Assembly (NCBI GenBank): GCA_025403435.1
Contig: CM046343.1
Span: forward strand, 24,707,126 to 24,771,125
Reading direction: 5' to 3'
DNA: 64,000 nt
DNA from: Artocarpus heterophyllus
Taxonomy: Eukaryota; Streptophyta; Magnoliopsida; Rosales; Moraceae
Both the position numbers and the translations under genes were made by a program. Of this stretch, positions 1-12,960 are shown piece by piece. A model generated the notes under the pieces. The model did not search any database and was not told the DNA's origin. It saw only the letters and a list, made by a program, of their open reading frames with translations. The stretch's first letter is position 1. Each line of letters opens with the position of its first letter.

Positions 1-537
1 AATGCCCAAAAATTAAAAAAAAAAAAAAGAAGGATGTGGAGCTTTAAGTGTGATGTGTCAATGGAACCACCTTGTACGTTATTACAGATTGTTTTGGATT
101 TCACATTAAGTGTATTATGCTTTAAGAAGAGTCTATACTTACATAAAAAATCACACTCAAACTGCGGTTTGGTATGCCTATATTGATGAAATAAAAGATG
201 TATTTTTAAATGCTTTTGAACTCTGAAAACCTCCTTTTAGTACTAATGTTCTAACGTTGTGTGATGTAAGGTACATGTATTGGATTAAATTATAATAATA
301 TAAGGTATTTTTAGGTGCTAATTTTTAGAAGTATATTGTAGTATTATCACCTCATAACCGAGCATCTTTATCATGTACTGGAAACTTTATTGAATTTATA
401 TATTTTATATAGTACTTTTAAAATTTCATATTTTGTGATAAATTTCTATACATTTACTATATGGTAAAAAAAAAAAAAAAAAGGAAATATGCTCATTAAC
501 TCATCTCTTTGAGTTTTTGTCATTTTTGAGGAATTCC
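1..537. other. AT-rich intergenic sequence, no gene seen
   Basis: The stretch is strongly AT-rich with poly-A runs (for example near 10-30 and 465-483). I see no open frame with protein-like composition, no splice pattern and no RNA gene. It may be the flank of the repeat-bearing element that follows. Confidence 0.6.
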
Positions 538-2470
538 CGCGTCTTAACAAGAAAGGCCAAAATAGCAATTTTGCTTAAAACTTAATATATAATGTCATGT
601 GATTTTAAAAAGTATAGTAAATAGCATATCATAAGAAATTAAAAAATTGAAAAATTGAAAACAAAAATCTCAAAATACGCTCACCTTTTTCTCCTTCTAT
701 CGCTTATCCTTCTCCCTCGCCTGCATCGACAATATCGTCGATGGCCGGGAAATATCATATTAATATGTAAATACTATTTTTACTTATAAATACAAAAATT
801 TATTAGCCATTTTGTGGGACCACCAGTGACCAATAAATACAATATTTACCTATAAATAATGTATATTGATGACTTCATCGGACCACCGGCAATTGATAAA
901 GTAAATACAGTATTACGTATAAATATAAAAATATACTGGTGACTTCGTTGGACCAATATTGATTGATAAATACAATATTTACCTATAAGTAGTATATTTA
1001 CATATAAACACAAAAATTTACGAGCAACTTTGTCGGACCATCAATGGATGGTAAATACAACATTCATAAGTAAATACTGTACTTACATGTAAATACAAAA
1101 ATTTATCGAAGGCCAGTAAACATAGTATTTATTTGTAAATATTGTATTTATATGTAAACATAAATTTATTGGTGACTTTGTAGGATCATCAGCGGCCGAA
1201 AAATACAGTATTTACTTGTAAATATTATACTTATATGTAAATATAAAAATTTACCGATGACTTCACGAGACCACTAACAGTCGAAAAATATAGTATTTAC
1301 CTGTAAATATTGTATTTCTATGTGACTATAAAAATCTCACTGGCGGCCAACTGAAAATACTATATTTACACATAAATACCATATTTGCAATTAAATACAA
1401 AAAATTTACTAGCAACGTCGCCAGATGAACGACACCTACGTCTTTGTTGACGATTGAAAAATATTATATTTGCATAGAAATTTGTGCAGCCATCATAAAT
1501 AGATAAAAATCACGTAAAAAACAAAATAATATAAGATTAAAACATTTACAAAAACTCACAAAAAGCAATCAAATACAGAAATCAGTTTCCCTCATTTTCT
1601 CATTATCCAAACAAAAATACAAAAACATAGAAAATCAACTCAAAATCAAAAGCAGCTAGAGAATCAACTATTGTCGTCGTTTTCGTGTTGGCATTGATCA
1701 GTTTTAGACCTAGACAGCAAGGGTAGTATCGCTGGCACTTACCTGTTCTTCGACGCGGATCTTAGTTCCATATATCCAACAACAAGTGTTGCTATCACAG
1801 ATCACAATCTCCACCGGAATATGAGGTCGCACGACAAGATTGCTGCTGGCAGACTCTGAATCTAGCGCTAAGACAGTGAGTTCGTTCTCTCCAATAAACG
1901 TAGCCTCTAGATTCCTGTGCAAACAGGCAAAAAACATGAAGAGGAGACCGGTGCCCGTGCGATGAGATTAGCTACGGAATCTGCAAACTCTATCTTTGGC
2001 ACCATCGAATCGTGATTCACAGACACCATCGAAGATGAGAGAGAAAGAGAGAGCGAGCTTCATCGCCACCACAGTCGAAATTGATCCACACAGACGCCGT
2101 CGATAGCATGAGCGAAAGAAAGAACGCCATCACTGTAGAAGACGAGATCCTGAACATCCATCGTCGTCAAAAAAATCCAGCCGATGACTTTTTACGACCT
2201 TCGATTATGCACAGCAACATTGACGAGGACAGTTGGGAATTGGAAGAGAGAGAGGGAGGGAGAGAGAGAGAGTGACAGGGTGAGAGAGAGGAACGAGAAA
2301 AAATGAAAAAAAAAAAAAACCAGATTTTTTGCGGGGTATTTTTAGGTTTTTGATAGTTTTAGAATTTTAAATTAGGAGCACCTTTTAAAAATATTTGATA
2401 TTATTTGCTAATGAACTAATAAAGTATGCTATTTGCTACAATTTCTCTTAAGTTAATACATATAAATAGA
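538..2470. mobile_element. possible decayed DNA transposon or MULE-like element (weak)
   Basis: An AT-rich left edge (about 560-700) and an AT-rich right edge (about 2330-2460) enclose a compositionally different interior. The left edge has AAATAGCATA near 630, and the reverse complement of the right edge has the same core near 2430, so short imperfect terminal inverted repeats are possible. The interior has a degenerate tandem repeat (about 760-1490) and a GC-richer part (1680-2330) with repeated CATCG/GTCGTC words and a GA-rich microsatellite around 2250-2290. Two short open frames (minus 1937-1710 and plus 2081-2275) look like by-products of composition. No transposase is seen. No target duplication was established, so the class is a guess. 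Confidence 0.3.
760..1490. repeat. degenerate tandem repeat, about 8-9 units of 60-90 bp
   Basis: A composite unit recurs. It has a core resembling GACTTCGTCGGACCACCA, then AAATACAGTATTTAC, then TATAAATA or TGTAAATAC, then an AAAAATTTA run. The GGACCA-type anchor appears near 818, 879, 949, 1036, 1184 and 1268, with more decayed versions near 1112, 1343 and 1421. Spacings are about 60-90 bp. Units differ by many substitutions and small indels, so the array is old. It carries no coding sequence. Confidence 0.6.
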
Positions 2471-2928
2471 GAAAGAAAAAAAAAAGAAAAAAGAAAAGAA
2501 AAGAGAATTATTTAGGCTTTGTTGAGAATGAAAATTCATGGAAGAGAACTACTGAGAAAATTATTATTACCATGTGTAAATAATAATAAATCTAACACAC
2601 AATAATTTAATGATTCACCCTCAATTCTAGAGTTGTGTCCACTAAAAGTTTAGGAGAGCCTCCATTTCACTGTAGAGAAATGAATACAAATGCAAATTGT
2701 GCTCAGCGTGAGACTGGTGGTTTTAGGACACTACTCATTTGAATTGGGAAATAAGATAATTCTGTAATTTTATTTTCTTTATCATTTAATTAATTGTAAA
2801 TCACTATAAATAGACAACAAAATCCCCCCAAAAAAACCCTAAGTCTAATATTGACCTGTCATGACTCATTTGTTTAGCCGTAGTGTTAATGCTTTAGTTT
2901 TTGACCCCATTGTAGAAAACCACCCAAG
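2471..2928. other. AT-rich intergenic sequence, no gene seen
   Basis: Poly-purine and AT-rich sequence without an open frame of note. It separates the repeat-bearing element from the LINE remnant that follows. Confidence 0.5.
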
Positions 2929-2929
2929 A

Positions 2930-3640
2930 GAGTGTTAGCCATGGATTGTGGTACTACCCTACTATTGCCAAAGTGTGGAGTCTCGGTTCTAGTTGGCCAC
3001 TATTTCTTCTTTCAAGGGAGGGCCTTTGGGTTGTGTACACGCCCTTCATTGCTAAGGAGAGTTAGGAGTTGGAGATCAAAATATTTAGCGTGGTCATGTG
3101 GAGTTTATGGTGGGATCATAACAAGGTAATCTACGACAAGTCGAGCTTGTTACTTGGGCAGGCAAGTCTTTCGGTGATTTTGAAGCATTTATTTATACGT
3201 CTGTTTCCAAAAATAGGGTCGTTAGCTGCTATGAGAGGATATGGCCGCGTCCTCCAGTGTTGGAGGTGGTTAAAATCAATGTAGATGCTGGTGTGAAGGA
3301 GTCCTTGGCACTAAATTAATCGGTGGGAGGTGTTGTGATATGAGATGTTCATTAATTGGTTTTAGCTGTTGTTGCTTTGAAGTTTAGGGATTGTTTTCTC
3401 CTTGCGCGGCAGAGTGCTTATCCGAAGGAGCTTGTTTGGATTCGCATGGTGGATGTTATGAGTGGTTTTTTGAATCTAATCTAATGCTATCGATGTCGTT
3501 TTGGCAGTTCAAGATTTTTTGTCGTGAGTTCCAGAGTCTAACATTTATTAAAGACATTAATGGTTCTTGGCATGTGAATTTGGAATGGTGTACTTTAGAA
3601 CTTTATAGTTTAAAATGTAAGTTATAAATTGTATGGTTTA
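2930..3640 (+). pseudogene. LINE ORF2 C-terminal remnant (zf-RVT tail and RNase H)
   Basis: Broken frames read the end of a plant L1-type LINE ORF2. Near 3090-3150 the frame gives MWSLWWDHNKVIYDKSS, the zinc-binding RT tail motif usually seen as 'W.IW..RN..I'. Around 3255-3300 KINVDAG matches the start of the RNase H-like domain, followed by a GGVV motif and VLAVVALKF in shifting frames. Frameshifts and stops interrupt it throughout, and the RT palm is absent. It is a dead, 5'-truncated copy. Plant LINEs and domesticated RNase H-like genes share this tail, but the decay argues against a gene. Confidence 0.65.
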
Positions 3641-5539
3641 AACAGTATTTTTGAACTAATGTTTAGAATATAAAAGTTATAACGAGAATAAAACATTACA
3701 TCAAGTTTAAAACAACAACTGTTGTTTGAAAAAATATGGTTTATGAAAGAAAAACGAGAATAAAAATAGGTTTTATTGTAGAAAATGGTTCAAACTGTGT
3801 GAACTTGAGGGGAGTAAAGTTTACACTTTAGTGGTTTTGTTTGGTTTTAAAACCACCTTCATGGTTTGAATCAGTCTTAATTATTACTCTGTTAAACGTT
3901 TAAACACTCTTTATAGTTTAAACTACTTTAAGTGGTTTTAAACCTACATATCAAATGGCCTAAATAAGAATTGTATTCCTCAAGCTTGTACTATTTGCCA
4001 TATCCCCACAATAAACTTGTTTATTATTATTATTATTATTATTTAAACTACTTTGTTTAGATTTTCTTTTTAATTCTATGGGACCTTGTGTAAGAGTGCT
4101 TTGATATCGTAAGTCTTGAAATAAATTGTCTTTTTTTTTTTCCTAAAAACATACATCTCATTGTACAATGTGAAAGAAAGGAGCAATGTCTTTTTCTCCC
4201 TTTTGATAAGGACATGAAGATTTTTTTTCTTCATATATGATAATGACAGATAATGATGATTTCTTTGTAGATTAGAGCTAAGTACGAGACTAAAAAGATA
4301 CTTCTTTATTCCTAAGCTTTACTTTATTTATAGCATTTGACTTGATATTTCACTTGAATTAATGCAAAAAAATTAATCAATATCCGTGCCATAATATTAA
4401 TGAATTGAATAAGAAGAATAACATAGTACTATGCTTGTCCATGTCTGCCAATTTATACCGAACGCATCTCTCTTTAGAATAAGAAATAAATGAGGATTGT
4501 GGATTCAAATTAATACATAAGAACAAAGTCTGCCTAACAGATCATAAGAGTGCTTTGATTACTCATTCTCATATATTATGCTATTAGTACTATCATAGTT
4601 GCAACATCGAAGTTAGCTTTTGTCTTTGCACCTTTAATTGTTGGGGCACTTTATTTATGCCTGTTTCTTTTAGATAAACACCGCAAGCTGATCAGCAAAC
4701 AGTACCATTAATACAATTCGTACATATGCACATAATATGTATATGGCGATCTTGCTAGGTTAAGTAACTACTGAATTTAACTTCTATTTTCATATATATT
4801 TTACTTAATTTATTGGTTTTCGGCGGAATAGAGAGGTTATTAATTATATGATCGGGCATATGGATGTGCTTATGTAATCTGATAGATTAATCACTTTGGA
4901 CCTTTTAATAATGAACTTGCTGGAAGCAGTTGGCACGTTTGTCTTTAATTTGTTAAATTTTTTTGGACATGCCAGTGTAAAATTTTCTTAAAACTGTAGT
5001 TTTTTTTCCTTGATTAATTTTCCGTTTACAGTTTAGTTTAGGAAAAAAAGGATATTTAAAACGAATACATTAAAAAAAATTAGTGAGGAAAATTAGAAAT
5101 AAATATGTAGAGGATAGATGTGAGAAACAGTATTCAGAAGGGTTGTAGGAAAAAAATAAAGTAAGTAGGAACACAGTTGATAAAATTATTTTAACGAGAC
5201 AAAATATTTAAAAGTCTAATATTTGAGAATAATATTATCTCAAAGTGTTGAGAAAAAATATTTTAATACAGACATATATATTTGTTGGAAATGAAACTGA
5301 TCAAACTTTATTAATTACATAAATGACCGAGACTTTCAAAGTAACTAATAAAAATAGGCAAAAAAGAACGCCGACAAACATTAACAAAATTTAACAGAGC
5401 ATAACTAGCTAACGTTTAGGCTATATAATTTCCCTCTAAGGAAAAGTAGCAAACAGAACCACAACAAGCTTCAAGAAAAGGACTTTTGATGTCTTCAAGT
5501 ACATTGGCTTTAACCCATATCTATCAGGGGTTCAACACC
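3641..5539. other. AT-rich intergenic sequence with MITE-like and microsatellite patches
   Basis: Between 3620 and 3965 the motif GTTTAAAC/GGTTTAAA recurs in both orientations and the block ends with CAAATGGCCTAAAT, which resembles the end of the MITE at 28041-28182. A (TTA)n microsatellite lies at about 4020-4043. The remainder (4050-5539) is AT-rich intergenic sequence in which I recognise no gene. Confidence 0.5.
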
Positions 5540-7070
5540 GCTTTAACTACGTTAGCCATATCCGATTCTACTATCCATTCTACAAAGCCACAATCCACTG
5601 CCAACTGGGGCTCGGGCCCCTTGTCTAATAGCCATACATTCTGCTATATGAGGGGAGAATCGTCCCATAATATGCATAGCTTTTGCTGCCTGAACTAGTC
5701 CACTCCCGTCCCTGGCTACCACTCCAATGCCAATATATTCCGAATTATTCATAACCACGGCATCCACATTAACTTTGATGATATTGCCAGAAAGACGTAG
5801 CCACTTACCCCGAACTGGGATGGTTTGAGATTGTTTGACTCCATTAATCCTCCGACACGAACTACACTCGCCAAAGATTCGTCCCACACGTTCTACCATC
5901 TCAACTCCAGTGAGAGATTTTCCTTCAAAAAAATTTGCATACAAAAGAGATCTAAATCCTCCTTTTTACCATATTGCTGAACCAACTAACATAGAGAGAC
6001 AAAGGGACCCCCCTTGAAATGCTTAACTACCTCCCACAAAGAGCTACTATACCATGCACGACCAAAGAGCATGAGTGACGTCCTTAACTTCCTCGTTGCA
6101 ACGGGGACATACTGACAAGCACTGTGCATTAGCACAGCCCTCCACGTGTGGACTTTAACTTTGCTAGGTGTATTGCAGGCCCACATTGTCTTCTACCATA
6201 AGCTAAAAGGATCCCACTTTGCTTACATCTACTAATCTCAACACTATAACCAGACTTCACAGTGTATATTCCTTTGCTCTCAAAGTGCCATAGTGGAATA
6301 TCTTCCCCTCCCCACCTTCCCAAAGGAACTGCAAGGACTCACTCTTTATCAATCTTCTACAAATGGGCATCCATGGCATTGGTATTCCAATGTCTCTCTT
6401 CCATGAGATGCGCAACATACATGTCTTTCTCTGAGTCCCCCGGACGAGTAACCGTTTTAAAAGAAAAAGGTCTAGAAAGCCAAGGATCCTCAAAAACCTC
6501 GACTTTATGTCCATCCCTAATCTTCCAGCGAATCCCCGCCTTTAAAAGCTCGCGACCCCACATAATGCTGCCATCCAATTTAACCTTTAAAAAACCAGTG
6601 CTCGGGTAATACTTATCCTTGATAACCCAAGTCAAAAGGGAATTTGGGTAGGTCAAACGCCGCCAACCTTGTTTTACAATCAAAGCCGTGTTAAAAGTCA
6701 TCAAATTCTTAAAACCTATATCTCCCTCTCCTTTTGGACGACTCAATAAATCCCAACTCACCCAATATATTTTTCGCTCATCGCCACCACCTCCTCATCA
6801 AAATCTCGTTACTAGCAATTAGAGATCATCACATAAGTCAGAAGTATCTTGGACCACAGCCTTTATCAAAATCCCTTTACCTCCGATCGAAAACATTTTA
6901 CCTTTCCACAATTATAACTTCTTCCAAACCTTCTCTCTAATACTATTAAAGAGCCGAAGTTTATTACGCCCCACAAAAGCGGGAAGGCCAAGGTAAAAAT
7001 CATGGGCCACTGAACGAACAATCAAGACCAAGAGAGTTAAGAATAGTACCTTGTCTACCTTCATCCAGAT
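5540..7070 (-). pseudogene. LINE ORF2 remnant (RT C-terminus, zf-RVT, RNase H)
   Basis: Reading from about 7060 downwards, overlapping frames give the C-terminal RT segment (KGKMFSIGGKGILIKAVVQ, near 6920-6860), then WDLLSRPKGEGDIGFKNL and WKIRDGHKVEVFEDPWLS, the standard plant LINE order. These are followed by 'YTVKSGY' and a zinc-binding tail (KVKVHTWRAVL) in other frames. At about 5800-5650 IKVNVDAVV and GIGVVARDGSGLVQ mark the RNase H-like domain with its acidic start. Several frameshifts break the reading. The endonuclease and most of the RT palm are absent. It is a 5'-truncated, inactive L1-type insertion. Confidence 0.85.
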
Positions 7071-9180
7071 TTGGACTGAAACTCATTGCCGACTTCCGGA
7101 GATTTATCTCCTGTCTCGATGCATTTTCACACTTCTCTAATATCCCTTTCATATTTCTGTCTCGAAGCATTTTCGCACTTCTCCAAGATTTCTCTCATGT
7201 TTAAAATTTTTTTTTTTAAAGAAGAAGAAAAATGGAATAAAATGAATGTGCAAATGAAAACGTGCTTTTTGGTTGAAATTATACATTGCATAGACAAGTA
7301 GAACATAACTAAGAGAAAATAGATTTTAGTGGAAAAGTTAGATAGAAAACTAGATTATTGATTTCGTTTTTTGGCCTAGATTATTTTTCTTGTCTTGGTC
7401 CGTGAACTTCAAAAAGTTATAAATTATTACACTCTAAACTAACTATGATTGTTTCACCATAACCAAAAAAAAAAAAAAACTTTATATGTTCCATATCTCA
7501 TATTTAGCCTATTATTGTGTCACAGTAATTGTTAGAAACTCAATGGAACCAGCTATGTGACTAGTGACAAAGTCAGAAATTTCGATAAAGAGGGCTAATA
7601 ACTACAACAAATATTCAACTAAAATAAATAATTATTAAAACTACAATTGTTTCCGATAAGTTTTTATGCCCTAATATGTTGCATAGTAACATTATCGTTA
7701 GGACAATTGATGGTTTTTTTTTTTTTTTGGTAATGTACATAAATAAAATGTCATTCATACATTAAACTTTAACACTTGTACACTTATTCCACATTCAACT
7801 GTATAGTAGATTTTTCATAATATCAAGACTGAAAAATGTCTATTCCAAATCACCACAACAACAAACAAATATATAATAATGAATGCCAAGATCGGGTAAT
7901 TTATTAGACATAATTTTTTCCTCTATCAATTTTTTATTTCTCTAATCCTTTTCAACCTCAGGAACTAGCACTAGAACACAACACATGTTCAATCTATACT
8001 ATTTTACAAAAGATTAATTTATTTCCTTTGCAAATTTATCATACATTGAATAAAACAAATTAAATATTAGAGAAAAAAATCTATTTTCTATGTAATAAGT
8101 AAAACAAACCAAGTATAATGTCAAACGAAAACAAATAAATATAATCCAAGGAGAAAAAAGATAGTGTAATCTATCATTTTTTTAAGAAGGGTTATGGACA
8201 CTAGAGAGAAAAAAATTAAAAAAAAGTTAAAGAAAAATAACAAATACACTCACTTTAAAATATAATCTAAACTTTTATTGAAAGGGATAAGATCTTGTCA
8301 AATCCTTAAAAATATATATTTTGTTTTGATTCAAAGTAATATTTTACAATTCTAAGGGGAAAAATAAATAAGATTTTTTTTTTTTTTTTTTTTGCGGGAG
8401 GGGGGAGGGGATGGGATTTAAATTAAATACATATATTTAATTTTAAACAAACAAAAATTGAGGAGGGCTTAAGGCTTTTAATGACTTTGTTTCTATATGT
8501 GACACTCACATGTTTAGTTAGTGAAGTGAACTTCAAACAAAATATCATACCTAAATAAATTTAAAATAAAAAAAATAGTTAAACTTTCTTGCTACAATTT
8601 AAAAAAAAAAAAAAACCCCACAAGACGAATAATTATAAAGAGAATGAAGCGAAATATATACATATTTAACGAACATTAGGCTATGTATAACATAGATATA
8701 ATAATGTTAAAAATATTTGACACTTTTTAAAGTTAAGAACAAAAATAAGACATGTCAAGAGCAAGTTTTTTTTTCAGTACTTTCATTCTTTTTTATTGAA
8801 AAAGGGAAATGCATTTTAAATCAAAAAAATACAAACACACAAAACTATATCCTAAAAAATTAACTGATTTCACCAGTAAATTCAAATGAAGCACTTACAT
8901 GGAGAAGCATGTATTGCGTCCAAGAACTGAAAACCTAAATATACACACCAAATATTGAACATGTGGATTGCTTTTTAATGAACACCTCCACAGCACCAAG
9001 ACCCCACAATAGACCACATAGAAGCAATCTAATAGACTACAAACACAATCTACATCGAAATATATTAAAGAAATCACCTCCGTTACTATAATCAAACCCA
9101 GAAATACAATAAAACAATAGCGGAGCAAATTAACAAACTCTGGATTTGATATTTCTCTTACTAGAAAGATCGAAAAACAA
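7071..9180. other. AT-rich intergenic sequence, no gene seen
   Basis: Long A and T homopolymers (for example near 7466, 7715, 8369 and 8600) punctuate a very AT-rich stretch. A minus-strand open frame at 9128-8895 has no recognisable domain or splice context. Nothing functional can be supported. Confidence 0.5.
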
Positions 9181-9640
9181 GAAAAGGGATGAAAACATCA
9201 TCAATGAGCCACTAAACATCCAGCACGTAAGAAGCATGCATCACTGGCGCAAATTACAGCCGGGATATGCGCTCCACTAGCGGCATCATGACACTGTGGG
9301 GACAAAAATACTAAAGTTGTAGGGCCGTAAAAGCGCAGATAGATATGGAAAACCATATAGAATTACCACATCACATTTGCTTCCCTAAGCCGCGCCCTTT
9401 GCCGCCACCGACATCGGGCCATCCATACGGCTTCGAGTCCCAAGATCGATTTTAAGCTCGGAGGGTTCAATGACCCACTTGGAGGCAACATTAGCCTCTG
9501 GTCCTTGAAGAAGTAATTGATTTCCCTTGAGTGGCGCAACGCATTAATCCCTAGAGAGAAAAACAAAAATCCATATGCCAATTGATAAAGTAATACTATT
9601 TTTTTCAAAATTAATTTCATTTAAACTACCTTACATGTTT
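9181..9640 (-). other. exon-like GC-richer segment, unidentified
   Basis: A GC-richer island stands out from its AT-rich surroundings. On the minus strand an acceptor-like TCTCTAG near 9550 precedes an open stretch. A GTAATT donor-like site lies at about 9363, and a CCCCACAG acceptor at about 9300 leads into another open stretch ending TGA near 9205. All three minus frames stay partly open across 9550-9370 and none gives a protein family I recognise. It may be an exon pair of a decayed gene or gene fragment carried by a repeat. Confidence 0.25.
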
Positions 9641-9732
9641 TTACTCCATCTGGCTATTTGCAACGCCTTTCTGAATGATCATCATCTAAAACGCAGCCGT
9701 TTTATTAAGGCTTAATTTTCACCCTCACACAT

Positions 9733-9733
9733 C

Positions 9734-9776
<43 letters not shown>

Positions 9777-9777
9777 G
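9733..9777. repeat. compound microsatellite (CT)n(TA)n
   Basis: About a dozen uninterrupted CT units run directly into about ten TA units. Such compound dinucleotide tracts are common in plant intergenic DNA and usually vary in length between individuals. Confidence 0.95.
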
Positions 9778-11890
9778 TGAGTGTGTAAATAAAGTAGGTA
9801 GCGTTTGTGAGTAATTTCGACAGGCTAGGCCCAGATATGAACTAGTCTACAAACATGGTGATAGCATGGGTGTCAAGGCGACATAGAGGATGAGATTTAC
9901 TTCTTCCTTTAGACAGGCAAAATCAAGCCAAATAATAAGAGGTCGAGATATGATGAGGTGACCAGATTCAACAAATGGTCTCATTTGAGTTCAAATTGGA
10001 AAACTAGTCGATTCTCTTGATCCTGAAGATCATGCCAATCATGAGAAAAGAGGAAACAACCTATTTCACATAGGAAAGAGACAATTCCCTAATATATTTG
10101 AATTAAATGTAGAAGAGCTATAAATGGGGATTTAATCTACAAATTTTTTGTCTCATTCTGAGTATTAGTGTGTGTATTTCTCTGAGAGTGAATTTTTTTC
10201 CTTCTTTTCAAATTGGACGTAGCTCTTCAAATAATGAACCACTATAGTCCTTGTGTTTTTAGTTGTTTTCTATATTTATGTTGTGCATAAATCAAGAGAG
10301 AGTTTGTACAGTGGTAGGGATTATTTCCTGAGAGCCCAGTTAGCGAAATTCCACCATCAACAGGGGCGATATTTTGATAAAGCAGAGTCCGGCCAATTAG
10401 ATGTACAACAGGACAGCTTATAAGATAATAATAAAAAGGGAGGAGTTGGTGATAATTTTTATTTCGGCACACTAATTTAATGAAGTATACCTGATTTACA
10501 AAGTTAGACGTAAAAACTAACAGAGCACCTCCGACACCTTACCTCATCTTTGTTCATGCTTCTCCACCTGTGAAAAGTAAAATTTAATGAAGCACTTCTT
10601 TAACACACATATATATGTATTCAAATTGTCTGTCTAACTTTAACTTTGATGTCTTAATTGGTGTTTTTTTGCCTTTCGTTTTCATCCCAAATTAAATTGC
10701 AAAGATCAATCTCGGCTTCCTTTTGACCGCTTTCATTCAATTCAAATACAATGTGAAGTTATTTTCTTCATTTATTTATTTTACTTTTCTTGTCCTTTTT
10801 AATTAGGGCGCCATGATACCAGCTGCCGTTTCCAGGCGTAGGCCCACCACTGCCGTTTGATGGACTCCTCTCGTGGCATTGACATAAAATTGTCCTCTCT
10901 CAGAACAAGCCCAAGTTGCTCTGTCGATTGTACCATCATATTTTTTGCATTTCTAAACACGCTACATGCGGAAGTTGCACTACCATTTTTTAGAAATTAA
11001 AAAAGTAAGTAGTTTATTTTAACCCCCAGAAAAGAAAGCATTTATTTTATTTATTTGAGGTAAACAGCGTATTTACATGTTGCCCTCACTTAGAAGCTCA
11101 ACTTGACTTAAAACTGTAAGAAAACTAGGCAACATGTCACATTTTTCTCACTCATTTTATTTGGAGTGCGTCTATTATTGATATCTCTTATTTTATAATA
11201 CTATTTATTTATTATTGTATTACCTATTAATAAATTACTTTTAAGGATAAAGGTGTTTTAGAAAAATACTCATTTCATACCCTATATTAATAAAATATAT
11301 ACTCCTTTCTAAAAAGATTATTATATTAATTTTTTCAAAAGAATAGGTATGCATTCTAATATGGAAGAGTCTTCCATGAAAAATATATATGGTTTATTTC
11401 TTTTCAAAATTCTTATTTTATCATTGTTTTATATATAGTAATTATAATTATATATATCATTGCAAATGGTTTGATTCATAAATAAATGCAAATTGTGTGG
11501 TCTAGTAAAAGGAACAACATTTTTTGTTTGATATAAAGAACATGATATAAAAAAGAAAAAGAAAACTATGTTTCCCTTCTTGTTTTTAAGTAAAAGAAAT
11601 ATGTAAACCGTTGCAATCTTGCTACCGATTATTACTTTTTAGAATTTTGTTTAATAAAAAGGAAACAAAATTGTATTAAGCAAAAACTATTGCTTATTAT
11701 AAAGACTGAAAAAGGAAATGTTTGGATTTGTAAGTTTATTTGATAGGTGGATAGAAAAAGGAAAACCAATAATATTATTTAGGTGTAAGGACTTTTTTGA
11801 TATTTTAAGAGCAATGCAAAAGTAAAATAAAGAGTGATGAAAAAAAAAAGGCCTATGAAAAGTAAAACAGGGAGTCAATAAAATTAGCAT
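9778..11890. other. intergenic sequence, possible LTR remnant, no gene seen
   Basis: Between about 10070 and 10480 a TATAAATGGGG box, a polyadenylation-like region and phrases such as AGAGAGAGTTTGTACAGTGG suggest part of an old LTR, but I could not find its ends or a partner. The rest is AT-rich. The minus open frame 10472-10242 shows no domain. I call no gene. Confidence 0.4.
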
Positions 11891-12217
11891 TTTATTTATG
11901 TCACACAATAAAATTACTAAAATGCTTTTGTTATTTTTGTGTCAAAACAAAAACTTCTCTCTCTTTCTCTTTCTCTCTCCCCGTCTCCTTCCCAAAATAT
12001 CTCTCTCTCTCTGTTTGTGCTTTGTTCCATCTTCCACTTGGCTCATTGGATCTATCTTCTCTGGCACGGGGCACCGTCGACGAGCTCAAATATCAACGAA
12101 GGGAGATCGTCACTTGTTGGTTGCAACTACGATAATGGCAAAGTCAGATCGGCTCGCTCGATGTTACCACGATTTCACACTCACTGACTTGGCTGGAGTT
12201 CCGTCGTCTGTCTAAGA

Positions 12218-12960
12218 GGGGGAGGGCTGCACCATTCGTTGGAGAAAGAGAGGGAAGTCTGGCATCGTCGTCCTCATTAGATCTAAGCTCGCATCGTCGA
12301 TTCCAATATGCTTCTAAGCTTCGCCTTCCCATCCTTATAAGATCCAAGCTTCGTGTTGTCCTTCTCATCAGATATAGATCTATCGTCAACAATTGCAAAA
12401 GTGGCAAAGTCCATGGTGGCAGAGGCGGCTACCACTCATCAATGTTGTTGTTGTTATTTTTTTCTCATTTTTGGTTTTTTTGGCAGCTGAAAACATCATC
12501 GATATTGGAGATGAGCCCACGGTGACAATAAGAGAAAGAGAAAAAGAAAAGAGATAGAGAAAGAGAGGAAAAAAATATCAAGTGGGACACGAAAAAATGT
12601 CTGGATAGAACACGCAACATATTTTGGTAGGACATGCAATATATTTGTAGCATAAGAATTTTTTACATTTTGTAGTATAAATAAAAATGGTCAAAATAGT
12701 AGCATTTAGGTGAAATTATCCTGCAACTGTCCTCTTTTAAAGGCCCAAGATGCTTCGTTGAAGAGAGGGAGAGAGGTATGGCACCACCGCCCTTGTTAGA
12801 TACGAGCTTGCGTTGCCATTCCGATATGCTTTCAAGCTTCGTGTCACGATCCTTATTAGATTTAAGCTCTGCGTAGTCGTCCTCATTAGATCCAGATCTA
12901 TCACAACAATCACAAGAGTGGCGAAGTCCATGGCGGTGGAGGCGGTAGCTGTTCATCTAT
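12218..12960. repeat. pair of diverged direct repeats (about 12218-12445 and 12745-12960)
   Basis: Two segments of about 220-230 bp share the same order of landmarks: a GAGAGGGAG-type start, CGTCCTCATTAGAT, TCCGATATGCTT/TCCAATATGCTT, AAGCTTCG, AGATCTATC, then GGCAAAGTCCATGG or GGCGAAGTCCATGG and a GGC-rich end. By eye they are about three-quarters identical. They are GC-richer than the surroundings and lie about 520 bp apart. Short frames on both strands are open because of composition. They resemble a diverged duplication inside a non-autonomous transposon or an old gene fragment. I recognise no product. Confidence 0.6.
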
